This document shows, in pieces, positions 55,095-64,000 of a stretch of 64,000 nt of DNA. The DNA is taken from assembly GCA_002917075.1 (NCBI GenBank), contig NTMA01000005.1:372001-436000 (forward strand), in the 5' to 3' direction. Within the stretch, counting starts at the first letter, position 1. Every line of letters starts with the position of its first letter. The stretch is from Hawksworthiomyces lignivorus. Its lineage: Eukaryota > Ascomycota > Sordariomycetes > Ophiostomatales > Ophiostomataceae. The notes under the pieces were generated by a model, which saw only the letters and a list, made by a program, of their open reading frames with translations, made no database searches and was not told the origin of the DNA. The position numbers and the translations under genes were made by a program.

Positions 55095-56171
55095 TCACAG
55101 CTTGCTCTTGGCGTCGGCGATCTTGATCAGGGCGCGGCCGTTGCTCAGGCACACCTTGCCGCCCTCGATGGCGGTCTCGAAGCGGATCTCCTCGAAGCCC
55201 TGGGCGTCGACCTGGCCGGTGCGCCAGGCCGACGTGACCAGCTTGTCGCCGGGCCGCACGGGGCTGGCGAAGCGCACCTGGTACTCGCGGAGGTTGGCGG
55301 GGTCGCCGCCGCCGAGGTGCTTGAGCAGCAGGTGGCAGGTCGAGTTGAACGAGTACAGGCCGTGGATGATGGTGCCGCCGAAGCCCATCTTGGCGCCGGG
55401 CTCGGGCGTGGCGTGCAGCGGGTTGTAGTCGCCGTTGAGGCGGTAGAGCAGCGCCGTCTTGGACGAGGTCTGGTCGGCGAAGACGACGTCGGGCGCGCGC
55501 CGCGGCGACGGCGGCGGGAAGTTGACGGTGGCGGGGCCCTTGGGCCCGCCCCAGTTGCCCTGGCCCACGTAGAAGGCGGAGCCGACGGCCTGGGTGTAGA
55601 TCTCGCCGGTGGCGGCATCGACCAGGTCGGTCTGCGTCTCGACCACGGAGCCCGGCCGGCCCTTGTCGTAGACCCCCACCACCTTGGTGCGCAGCTCAAA
55701 GCGGCGGCCCGCCGACGTCGGCGGCAGCGGCTTCAGGAACCGCATAAGCCGCTGGCCGTCCAGCACCCGCTTGGCGTCGAACTCGGGCACGTCCGGGATC
55801 TTGACCGCCTTCTCGGCCGCGTAGAAGTCGACCACCTCCTGGGTGTTGGTCTTGAAGGCTGCAGCCAGGGGCGAGCAGGCCATGTTAGTCGCAGTCACGC
55901 ACTGCAGCGTAGGTTTCACAGGAGCAGAACTCACGCAAGATGATGGGGTATGTTGGGAAGACGGCAAAGTTGGGGTGCAGCTCCTGTTCTGTCGTCAGCA
56001 CGGCTAAGCCCTCGGGAAAGACGACGAATCCACTCAGAAGAATTTTCCTACATAAAGGAAGTGTAGCTCATCAGCATCGACGCCGATAGAGGAGGCGAAG
56101 AGAAGAGCATCTCTCTTCAGCCACGTAACCTCCGTGGGAGGATACTGAAAACCGGCGCCGGGACCAGACAT
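55095..56171 (-). CDS. Peroxisomal MaoC-like enoyl-CoA hydratase (hydratase 2 type, PTS1)
   Basis: Double hot-dog-fold hydratase acting on (3R)-hydroxyacyl/2-enoyl-CoA, as in the hydratase half of the peroxisomal multifunctional beta-oxidation enzyme; 310 aa. Exons are 56171-56052, 55983-55935 (49 nt) and 55858-55095. Spliced start: MSGPGAGFQYPPTEVTWLKR, DELHFLY, ELHPNFAVFPTYPIILPFK. The hydratase-2 motif with catalytic Asp and His is LNGDYNPLHATPEPGAKMGF, followed by GGTIIHGLYSFNSTCHLLL. The protein ends in AKSKL, a canonical type 1 peroxisomal targeting signal. No dehydrogenase or SCP2 domain is attached, so it is the stand-alone form. Likely part of fatty-acid side-chain oxidation; exact chain length unknown. 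Confidence 0.92.
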
Positions 56172-56941
56172 GGTGCTTATTGTGTCGTTTAAAGGAGATT
56201 AGGAAGAATAAAATTGATTTCTGAACAACGGCTGGACGGTAGGGAAAAAAATAAAAAACAAACTAAAGAAGAAAAACAAAGAGACATATAAGAAGAGAAA
56301 TCTAAGAAGAGAGACTCGGGAAAGTATGTAGGATACGGTAAAAGAGAACGCCAGAGGTAATTGAGCTTGCCTATTCCGTACAGCAGAGGACCCTGATGTA
56401 ACTGAATCCGCGGAAGAATTGCCGAGGTATGAATAGCGGGGAAAGCTTTCGTGGAGCACAGCCTTGCAAGCTACCAACAGCAGCCGTCTTAGTGATGTAA
56501 CTGTGGTGCTAGGATGCTGTAGGCTTAGCTTTATCCTTTTTTTCAGTTCTGGACCGCCTCGTACGACACAACTTTAATTTACTTGGGAATCACTTCAGAA
56601 CGTGACTAGAGTAACGTGCTATTATCATAGCAGTTCCTCGGCGTGGCGTGCAGGAAGGCAATCGGTAGTGCACATGCATGTGTATATATATGTATGTGCG
56701 TGTGTGTATCCTACAAGAGCTAACAAACACGTACAAAGCAATTCAATTTAGAAATCTGCACGATATGTCGAGTTCAAGTACATAAACAAACTCGAGTCTC
56801 GGCTTTCTGCGCCGATAGTTCGTGCAAGGGAATCCCGCGGCAAAAAGATCGAAAAGAAAATAAAAAAAAAGCAAAATACAAGAAACGAAAGTGTCGACAA
56901 AGGAAATAGGCAGCCGAGCCTTGGCGGCGGTAGCAGCTGCC
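56172..56941. other. Spacer between MaoC gene and the next minus-strand gene
   Basis: 770 bp; MaoC promoter and leader plus 3' UTR of the following gene. A TA/TG-rich microsatellite-like stretch lies at 56676-56708. No gene seen. Confidence 0.4.
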
Positions 56942-58378
56942 TCAGAAACGCCCCTTGAACCGGTCGCACTCTTCCAGGAACCGGTAGATGCCCTCGAGGC
57001 CCTCAAACTCCTGCGAGGCGCGCGGGCCGGCGGCAGGCACCGGCGGCGACATGCTCTCGTAGCCGTCCTCGTCCTGCTCGAGCTCGGAGCCGGACGGGCC
57101 CAGCGACAGCCAGGGGTTGGTCTCGCGCAGCTCGTCAAAATAGAGCTCGTAGCCCTCCTCGTCGTCGGACGCGTCCAGCGACGCGGTGAAGCCGGACGAC
57201 TGGCGCGAGCGCGTGGACCCGCCGGGCGATGTGAGCGGGTGGGGTACGCGCGGCGGCGGCATGTCGTCGGCGGCAGCGACCCCGGGCGCGTCGGGCGCAA
57301 AGGGGAAGCGCAGGTCGGTGCAGGCGCCGACGGCGAGGTCGAAGCCCGGGTCCTGGCCGACGATGCCGCGGGTGATGCCGAGGTCGTCGCAGAGGCGGTC
57401 GACGGTGGCAGCGTCGACACCGGGGAAGCGCACGCGCAGCGTGGTGCCGCGGGCGAGCAGCACGGGCAGGTCGCCCAGGGCGGCGAGGCGGCGGAGGTCG
57501 TTCATGACGGCGCTGAGCTCCTTGAGCGCGCGCGAGAAGTCGACGCTGAGCACGTCGAGGAAGCCCTCGGTGCCGAGCGTGGTGGCGGCGGTCGCGGCGG
57601 CGGCGGCGGCCTTGGCGCTGCACTGGTAGCCCTGGAAGCTGGCGGCGGCGGCGGCCAGCGGCGTCAGCGCCGTGATGGTGGGGCTGAGCGAGAAGTCGAC
57701 AAACGCGCCGGGCGCCGTCTTGGGCAGGGCCGGCACCGCCAGGCGGCGGGCCAGGTCCTCCTCGAGGGCGCTGATGGCCTTGTAGCAGGGCCGGCCGCGC
57801 TGGTCGGCGCCGTCGAAGCGGGCGCGCTGGCCCGACACCCAGAAGGCGCGCATGGCCTGCGACACGTTCTGAACGACCTGGGCCGGCGCCGCCGGCGTGT
57901 GCGAGAAGTAGCGGGCGCCCGCGCGGCCGCCGCTAACGGTGTAGCCGCCGGCCGTGCGCGGCAGCGCGCCGCCGGTCAGGTTGGGCCGCAGCGTCGACGC
58001 AAAGGGGGCGCGGCCCGACGACTTCCAGACGGCGTGCGAGCCGACGTTGGAGCGCAGAAACGCCACGCGGTCGACGTAGCGCCGGCTCGACGAGCTGAAC
58101 AGGCGGCGGAGCACGCCGTTGAAGCTGTAGGAGGAGCTGTGGGTGGAGTACCACTTGCTGCCGCTGCCGCGGTGCTTCACCTGGCGGCGGAAGGCCAGCG
58201 GGTGGACGGGCTGGCGGGCATGGTTCTGGTGGGGGCGGACGGTGATGGGCTCGAGCTCGCTGCGGGTGGCCGTAGCAATCTGGTTCCGGAGCACCTTGGT
58301 GATCTTGGTGCCTGTGTAGAGGGCCTGCCGCAGGACGCGCTGGGCCAAGGGGACCCAGATGCCTCCTGAGGACGCCAT
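56942..58378 (-). CDS. Conserved ascomycete protein (often labelled casein kinase II beta 2 subunit-like)
   Basis: 478 aa, one exon from MASSGGIWVPLAQRVLRQAL. The first 100 residues are basic and Arg/Ser-rich without acidic clusters (RRQVKHRGSGSKWYSTHSSS; LRRLFSSSSRRYVDRVAFLR), which could serve as a mitochondrial or nuclear targeting region. The middle has YFSHTPAAPAQVVQNVSQAM and a compact-looking part (FLDVLSVDFSRALKELSAVM; LARGTTLRVRFPGVDAATVD). The C-terminus is acidic and Ser-rich. From memory, related Hypocreales proteins carry the label casein kinase II beta 2, but I see no CK2-beta zinc ribbon (paired CXXC) here, so that label looks weak. Function unknown. Confidence 0.7.
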   Translation of the reverse strand: MASSGGIWVPLAQRVLRQALYTGTKITKVLRNQIATATRSELEPITVRPHQNHARQPVHPLAFRRQVKHRGSGSKWYSTHSSSYSFNGVLRRLFSSSSRRYVDRVAFLRSNVGSHAVWKSSGRAPFASTLRPNLTGGALPRTAGGYTVSGGRAGARYFSHTPAAPAQVVQNVSQAMRAFWVSGQRARFDGADQRGRPCYKAISALEEDLARRLAVPALPKTAPGAFVDFSLSPTITALTPLAAAAASFQGYQCSAKAAAAAATAATTLGTEGFLDVLSVDFSRALKELSAVMNDLRRLAALGDLPVLLARGTTLRVRFPGVDAATVDRLCDDLGITRGIVGQDPGFDLAVGACTDLRFPFAPDAPGVAAADDMPPPRVPHPLTSPGGSTRSRQSSGFTASLDASDDEEGYELYFDELRETNPWLSLGPSGSELEQDEDGYESMSPPVPAAGPRASQEFEGLEGIYRFLEECDRFKGRF

Positions 58379-58900
58379 CGCCGCGACCAGATCAAAATGT
58401 GCGGTTTTCTATGCTCTCTTGGTCAGAGAGAGCACAAAACACGCAAAACAATCTTGTATATCTCTTGGTGAAGAGAACAACGAAAGCCGGATATGGCGGA
58501 GAGAGGATGTAAGAAAGTCGGAGAGATATTGCAGCGCGGCAGCGGTAAATTATATGCTTGGGGGGGGGCGTATAATACAGCAAGAATAAGCACTGCCACC
58601 GCTTTTCCGCTTCTTTCAGCGCTGCGGGAAGTTACGGAGATGCCCCGTAGATGACGTTGATGCCTGAACAGGCCCCAGCCATTCAGCGCTCTAGGGGCCT
58701 CCGACTCCCCCGATTCCCCCGCACGAAAGCACCGTGCGCGTCCTGTTCCAGGCTACCTCAGAACCGCTTTCAGCTAGGCTAGGCGCAAGCAAGATCCGCG
58801 ACTTCCTTATCTCTCCGCACTTCGTACTGTATATGTCTCAAATCTGCGATTCAGCCTTCCGTATGACTAATACTTCACGTGGTCCACTTTTTTTTCTTTT

Positions 58901-58950
<50 letters not shown>

Positions 58951-60795
58951 TTTATTTTCTTTTTCTTTTTTCGATTTATTTTTCATTTATATTTTATTCT
59001 CTCTCATTTCACCANTTTTTATTTTTTTTTTTTTTTTTTTTTTTATATTTATTTTCTTTTTCTTTTTTCGATTTATTTTTCATTTATATTTTATTCTCTC
59101 TCATTTCACCAGACTCCACCACGCACTAATTTTTTTCCTTTGCAGCTCTACATATTTTCTTTTCCTCTGAATTTTTCTGCTTCGCTTCTTCTTCCTCTCT
59201 TTCTTCTCACCATCGTCAGTCAACATAAACACGACAACAAAAGGACACGCAAGGTTAGTTTATTGTCTTTTGCTTTCCGGCTTCTTTTCATTTATGTACT
59301 TCAATTGCTGTGATGAACACATACACGAACAATCCAAATCTTACTCAGCCCATGGGGAGTTTTTCATATCTCTAGAATTACCCTGAGCAAACAAACAATA
59401 TGAATAGACAGCTCTATCTTCGTTCTCTGTGACTGTCCTTCGAACTTGGAAGCTAACGCTCTCAATCAGGTCGTGTTCTTTTTGTGTCTGCTGGAGCAAT
59501 GTATTGACATCTGCTCCGTCTAGAAATAACTCTCAAAAGGTAGGAAATATTTGCATCTCAACACCGCTTCCTTCTCCCCTAAAGTGATGACAACCATTAC
59601 CAAATACTAGGAATTCCTCATGCCGAATCTTACATGTGGATACCCATTTTGTTTCAGCCTTGTCTGATTTCATTTTATTCTTTATTTCTGGCTGCTTTCT
59701 ACCAACTGTCGACGTGGATGTTCTGCTAACACGCTGTCTGCTTCGCAGGTACATATTCTTCTCTGCAACATTTTTGCTTTCTGCTACGCATGTCCCAATC
59801 TTACGCCACTCCCTCCGGACGAATGTGGCATCATGATGAAACTTTGAACGAACGGGCGGACATAACGAACCCCCGGTTGCCTCTTTCTCATACCAAAGCA
59901 AGGACGTACAAACCTTGTGGGGAGGAGGTTTAACTGGGGTATTCTTGATGAGATCTCGTCACCTGAGCATGCCACAAAAAGAGACGGACTATGTTTCACG
60001 CGGCCAAGCATACATGCTTTTGTCGTCCCAGGCCGATTTTGCTAACTCTTGTCTGTTTAGGTAATATATTTTGCTACAACCGCGGACAGCTTTGTTTTTA
60101 CGTCTTTCATGTTCTTCACGCATAATGATGAATCGTTTATTCACACTGTTTGATCTGGCTTCGGCCAAAAATGAACATAACTATCCAAATCTGATTTAAT
60201 GAGGTCAGTATTCTACAACAGCCCTTTGGTTCTCATTACATTGTCGGAGCTATATGCTAACTATTTCGCCAGCCTGAATATGCTATTGTTTATTCTTTTT
60301 CCATGACTGTCTATTTTTGTGGTGGACAAGGCATAATTCTAAGACTAACACTTTATGTCTTGCAGGTATTGTTGACTTGACCTCTCGTAGAGCTCCTTGA
60401 GCCAGTATTACTATGTAAGTTCTTCATGAAAATACCCGCCTAGTTCGCCATCAAGATGATACCCTTACCCTGCATATTTGAGTCTGATCCTATGTGACGA
60501 GACTTTTCACATTTTCACCTTGGAGAACTGACATGGCACCCATTCACCTCTTTGTTTGGCGCCTCATGAGTGACGCTGTTGCTAACAGCTTTGGTAATAG
60601 GAAAATAATGCTACTTCTAAATAAAACAAATAATAATGAAATTTCTATCGCTCTATCTTATGAATCGTACATATTATGTTGCCTGAAAGAAAAAGTGATG
60701 CGCTCCAAACCTTGCCTCTAGCTGGTGCCTATTTGTACATTGAGCCTTTCTAAATTGCGAATTACGTAGTATGCTGAAGGACAGCTCGAACTTCT
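58379..60795. other. 2.4-kb spacer with duplicated T-rich block
   Basis: Between two minus-strand genes. It contains the 67-bp duplication and poly-T runs listed separately and an ambiguous base at 59015. A pyrimidine-rich stretch follows at 59100-59230, ending at a good donor-like AAGGTTAGT (59251-59259). That resembles the leader and first intron of a plus-strand transcript, but I find no coding exon with protein-like texture downstream. It could be non-coding RNA or nothing. Confidence 0.4.
58903..59111. repeat. T45 tract plus perfect 67-bp direct repeat around an N
   Basis: T45 (58903-58947), then a 67-bp unit (58948-59014, starting ATATTTATTTTC and ending TTTCACCA), N at 59015, T5, A, T23 (59022-59044), then the same 67 bp again (59045-59111). 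The identity of the two copies and the N suggest an assembly join within a homopolymer rather than a biological repeat. Confidence 0.9.
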
Positions 60796-62394
60796 CTACC
60801 GCTTGAGCTGTAGCCGGGCATTCCAGGCCACGATGCACCGGACCAGGTCCCAGTCCCCTTTGTAGCCAACCCAATCCGTGATAACGACACCCGTGGATCC
60901 ATCGCCGACGGCCATGCCAGCAGGACCCAAGCCTGGCTGGCTGTGGCGGATGCACAGGTATTCAACCACGGCCGGGTTGACCTGCGCGGCAATTTTCTCC
61001 GGCCAGCAGCGGGCGTTGAAGAAGTTGCTGCCGGACAGAAAATTCAGGACCATCGGCGGGACCGGCGGGTCTGGCGCTCCGGCGGCGGCTGCTGCGTTTG
61101 TGCGGAGCGCGTTGAGCTTGGTAAAGGTCACCGTGGCAGCCTTCTCGAGCATGGCGCGCACGTGGTTGATCTTGGTCTCGATCTGGAAGGTCTGCAACAC
61201 GCCGTAAAAGTCCTGGAGCTGCAGCTGGCCAGTTCCGGTTACGCCATCTGCGCAGTTGTCGGGCCACACGGAGGCGTCCAGGCCCCAGCCGGCGCCTCCG
61301 TGGAGCTGCCGGAAGGTGTCGCTGTCGTTGGGCAGGTGGAAGCGGCGGATGAGGACGATGCGGCCGCGCACCTCTTCGAGGCACGGAATGCGCGGCTCTG
61401 TGAACCAGCGGCGGGGGTCAGGCCGGTTGTACTTGCCATCGCCGCCGCCACCACCACTACCAGCATCGTCGCTGCTGCTGCTGCCGCCGTCGGGGCGGCC
61501 CGTGTAGTAGTCGAGGAGCTGGTGGGCCAGGTCAGCGTCGGTGCCGCGGCCGGTGCCCTCGCGCTTGATGCTGATGAGGACGGTCTCGGAGGGGTGGGCG
61601 TCAAGGAAGGCGCAGACCTGGTCGTGCAGCTCGCCAAAGTAGCGGGCGCCGCGCAGGCTGACGGGCCAGACGGCGTGGACGAGGGCGAGGCGCGGGTCGG
61701 CGTGGGGCAGCCCCCGCACCGGATTGACGCTGACGCGCACGTCCAAGAAGCGCACGCCGTTGGCCAGCTGCGCGCGCACGTCCACCGCCTGGCACCGCAC
61801 CGACGGCAGCGCGTAGTGGCACGCCGGGCTATTGTGCGTCCCCGGCAGCGACAGGCTCGACAGCGGCCACGCCCCGTCCACCGTGCCCATCCACGCCGCC
61901 AGCGCCGCGCTGCTAAGCACCGCCAAGTGCGCCCCCGCTTCCACGTACACGGCCGTGAACGCAAAGCCGTCGGCGTCTCCGCCGTCCACCGGCCTCAGCT
62001 CGTTGCTGCTCCCCGACGCCGCCGGCACCTCCACCGTGTAGGCGCGCGGAGGGCGGCCGGCGTCGTCGTGCCGGGCGAGCAGCGTCAGCCGCAGCACCTC
62101 GCGCCCCGGGTCAGCTGCTCGGATGTCCGTCCGGCGCGTCTCAAAGGGCCCGACCGCCACGCCCCGGATCTCTTCGCGCCCGATGGCTCCCGTGCCCAGC
62201 TGGGGCACTAGGCCGTCGCCGGCGCCGCCGAGCACATTGAGAGGCGCGCGCAGCAGGCCCCAGACCGAGCCGCCAGAGCCGGCTCCGCTGTCTGGGCCCG
62301 CATCAGACGAAGGCGCCGCGTTGGCCTCGAAGCGCTCCACCAGGGTGAGCTCCAGCGGCGTCACCGATATGTTGCGGATCGTAAGGGAGGCCAT
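60796..62394 (-). CDS. PI-PLC X-domain (PLC-like phosphodiesterase) protein
   Basis: TIM-barrel phosphodiesterase of the bacterial-type phosphatidylinositol-specific phospholipase C fold, 532 aa, one exon. An N-terminal beta-sandwich-like region (MASLTIRNISVTPLELTLVE) spans residues 1-165 with Gly/Ser/Asp-rich loops. The catalytic X domain starts at about 170: SLSLPGTHNSPACHYAL holds the first His, VRFLDVRVSVNPV follows, and LALVHAVWPVSL holds the second His. HPSETVLISIKREGTG, RIPCLEEVRGRIVLIRRFHL and VVITDWVGYKGDWDLVRCIV complete the barrel. There is no EF hand, Y or C2 domain, so it is not a eukaryotic signalling PLC. No signal peptide, so probably intracellular. The insert GSGGGGGDGK is low complexity. 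Substrate not determinable. Confidence 0.88.
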   Translation of the reverse strand: MASLTIRNISVTPLELTLVERFEANAAPSSDAGPDSGAGSGGSVWGLLRAPLNVLGGAGDGLVPQLGTGAIGREEIRGVAVGPFETRRTDIRAADPGREVLRLTLLARHDDAGRPPRAYTVEVPAASGSSNELRPVDGGDADGFAFTAVYVEAGAHLAVLSSAALAAWMGTVDGAWPLSSLSLPGTHNSPACHYALPSVRCQAVDVRAQLANGVRFLDVRVSVNPVRGLPHADPRLALVHAVWPVSLRGARYFGELHDQVCAFLDAHPSETVLISIKREGTGRGTDADLAHQLLDYYTGRPDGGSSSSDDAGSGGGGGDGKYNRPDPRRWFTEPRIPCLEEVRGRIVLIRRFHLPNDSDTFRQLHGGAGWGLDASVWPDNCADGVTGTGQLQLQDFYGVLQTFQIETKINHVRAMLEKAATVTFTKLNALRTNAAAAAGAPDPPVPPMVLNFLSGSNFFNARCWPEKIAAQVNPAVVEYLCIRHSQPGLGPAGMAVGDGSTGVVITDWVGYKGDWDLVRCIVAWNARLQLKR

Positions 62395-62975
62395 GGTGCA
62401 GAAGCAGATTCAGTAGTTCGCTCAGCCCGGAGAAGAGAGCCGAAGCTCTCCATAAGCTTCCGATAGCCGTCAAAGAAATAGCAGTAGATGCAGCTCTACG
62501 TATTTTGTTAGCTTTAGCAAGCAGCGAGAGAAAAGGAGGTGGAAATGGTGTGTTAAAGGAGCTCTGTGTTTTTATAGCGGGTCCTGGCGGATCTACAGCG
62601 CAGTTTTGTATCTTGCATATTTTTTGGGCGTCGATCTTGGGCTCGCCTAAGCGGCAGCCCTGCTTAGTTTCGTTGGCTGCCACGCCCAGGCCACTGGGCA
62701 GCTACCGCTGGTCTACGGAGTTACAGCACCTTAGCGTCCACTAAACTGCCTTTCTAGAAATGTTACTGGCGCCTCACAGCTTTGACCTTCAGAGCCAGTC
62801 ATTGTACTTCATCTTCACTTTCACCGAGCTTGTTTGTTCTTGAACTTCAATATTCATAAAAATATCAGCAACTTGCTACTCATAAATCGTGAATTTATCT
62901 GCGTGTACCCAAAGGCATCGCGTTCGATTCTTTCGACCCTTGTTTCCAGTCCTTCTCTTGCCTTGTCTGCACAGC
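62395..62975. other. Spacer between PI-PLC and amine oxidase genes
   Basis: 580 bp; promoter/leader of the PI-PLC gene and 3' UTR of the oxidase. Nothing else recognised. Confidence 0.4.
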
Positions 62976-64000
62976 CTACTGGGCTCCGAGGCCACGCGCC
63001 TCGAGGATCTTTTCGGCTGCCGACTGCCCGCTGAGGTACGCGCCGGCGACGGTGCCGCACTCTTCAAAGGGCGCGGCGTGTTCGCCGCAGAACCAGAGGC
63101 CGCGGTCAGGAACGCCGTTGCGGATGGCCAGGACGTCCTGGTCGGCGGCCTCGACGCCGACCTGGAAGTTGCAGTAGCTGGCGTTGCCGTTGAGGTCGTC
63201 CTTCTGCCACGTGGTGGCCAGCACGGCCTTGGGCACGCAGTCGGGCGACGCAGCGTCGAAGCCCGGCAGCCGCGAGAAGTAGGGCCGGAAAAACTCCGTG
63301 ATGAATTTGTAGCGCTCCTCCTGCGAGCGGCCGTAGACACTGTCGACGATGTGGTGCGAGCAGTCGCCGTACGTGTAGAAGAGGATGGTCGGGTGCTTGT
63401 TGGGCTGGTCGAAGGCGGCCAGGTTCCAGATCTCCTGGGGCCAGCGCTTGGGGTTGGTGTCGGGCGCGTAGGCGGGCGCGAGCCAGTTGGTGTAGCTCGC
63501 AAAGGAGTCGCTCGCGGCGTCCGCGATCCAGAAGGCGCGCGGGAACGTGATAAACACCTTCTCCAGGTACGAGAACCGCAGGTGGTCGATGGCGTCCGAG
63601 AGCCGCGCCGGGAGCGCCGGCGAGAACGTGGCCGCCTTGTTCTTCTGCAGCCAGCCGAGCGGCGTGCTCATCACCACCTCGTCAAAGGCAAACTCCTCGC
63701 CCACGCTCGTCTTCACGACCACCTTGCCGGCTCCGTCGCCGCTGCTCCTCGCCAGGCCGCCCGCCGGCGTCTCGACGGACGCCACGCGCTTGTCCAGCAG
63801 GATGCGCGCGCCGTCTTGCGCAGGCTTGGCGATCAGGTTGAAGATCTCCCGGTAGTTGGACGCAACAAACATCTCCTCTGCTCTCTTGTCAGCACGCGCC
63901 CGTACTTATTCAGAAGGGGGGGGGCTCAAAACTCACCACCGCCGCAGCACTCCTCCATCCAGGCGAAGCGCAGGCTCTGGCGCCAGACCGGCTCGCCGAC
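62976..64000 (-). CDS. Flavin-containing amine oxidase (5' part beyond window)
   Basis: C-terminal 321 residues of a FAD-dependent monoamine/polyamine oxidase-type enzyme. Exons here are from the edge to 63937, and 63877-62976; the 59-bp intron removes cleanly to give EECCGGEEMFVASNYREIFN. Visible parts: DEVVMSTPLGWLQKNKAATF (amine-oxidase strand-loop), RFSYLEKVFITFPRAFW, ILFYTYGDCSHHIVDSV, then the C-terminal FAD-binding motif GLWFCGEHAAPFEECGTVAG followed by AYLSGQSAAEKILEARG. The N-terminal dinucleotide-binding GxGxxG lies outside the window. The C-terminus GAQ is not a PTS1. Substrate (polyamine or other amine) cannot be told. The following 3' spacer and the PI-PLC gene are on the same strand. 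Confidence 0.9.

Noticed and set aside
56891..58369. 492-codon plus-strand frame
   Set aside because: Gly/Arg/Val-rich antisense of the conserved minus-strand gene.
58879..59313. Phe-rich open frame across the poly-T block
   Set aside because: Translation of homopolymer and duplicated sequence containing an N; not a protein.
60943..62211. 422-codon plus-strand frame opposite the PI-PLC gene
   Set aside because: Antisense shadow; PI-PLC catalytic His motifs are on minus.
1..64000. Search for tRNA, rRNA, CRISPR, LTR or DNA transposon
   Set aside because: No A/B box pair with cloverleaf, no rRNA core, no spaced repeats, and no reverse transcriptase or transposase motif recognised by eye.

Overview
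The window comes from a filamentous ascomycete (Pezizomycotina), most likely a Sordariomycete and perhaps Hypocreales. The evidence is short introns (about 50-185 bp) with GTRNGT donors, GC-rich third codon positions beside AT-richer spacers, and a typical gene set: PTH11-type receptor, NLR-like NB-ARC/TPR protein, SDR, ATP25, QCR10, MED4, STT3, LSH-type remodeler and a U2 snRNA. There is no operon structure. I assigned exon joins by reading splice signals and checking phase, and most genes close in frame.

Left end (1-8 kb) is the accessory part. A PTH11/rhodopsin-type membrane protein runs off the left edge on the minus strand. Next comes about 3.5 kb of decayed sequence with gene relics, then a broken NLR-like gene (alpha/beta hydrolase remnant, NB-ARC, TPR) at 4812-7837. 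Its stop codons and P-loop substitution all fit CpA-to-TpA change, the signature of repeat-induced point mutation (RIP).

8-25 kb: an SH3 protein with a possible zinc ribbon, a divergent SDR, a secreted Gly-rich protein, an LSH/Irc5-type SNF2 remodeler and an Arc1-type tRNA-binding cofactor. The cofactor has an in-frame, ATG-less, mitochondrial-presequence-like extension upstream of its ATG.

25-43 kb: a dense housekeeping block with a mitochondrial theme. It holds mitochondrial RNA polymerase (RPO41) head to head with ATP25, exopolyphosphatase PPX1, a class I glutamine amidotransferase, Mediator MED4 head to head with the six-exon respiratory gene QCR10, U2 snRNA on the minus strand, and oligosaccharyltransferase STT3.

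43-64 kb: two tandem unrecognised disordered proteins on plus, then a minus-strand series. This has a pyridoxal-reductase-like AKR, a CCCH zinc-finger protein, tubulin cofactor E, a PTS1-tagged MaoC hydratase, a conserved ascomycete protein of unclear role, a PI-PLC X-domain protein and a flavin amine oxidase cut by the right edge. A 67-bp perfect duplication next to an ambiguous base near 59 kb looks like an assembly problem.

I saw no tRNA, rRNA, CRISPR or intact transposon. No clearly new system stands out. The most notable items are the RIP-like NLR pseudogene and the other relics beside it, the possible non-AUG mitochondrial form of the Arc1 protein, and the two unrecognised tandem proteins at 44-48 kb.
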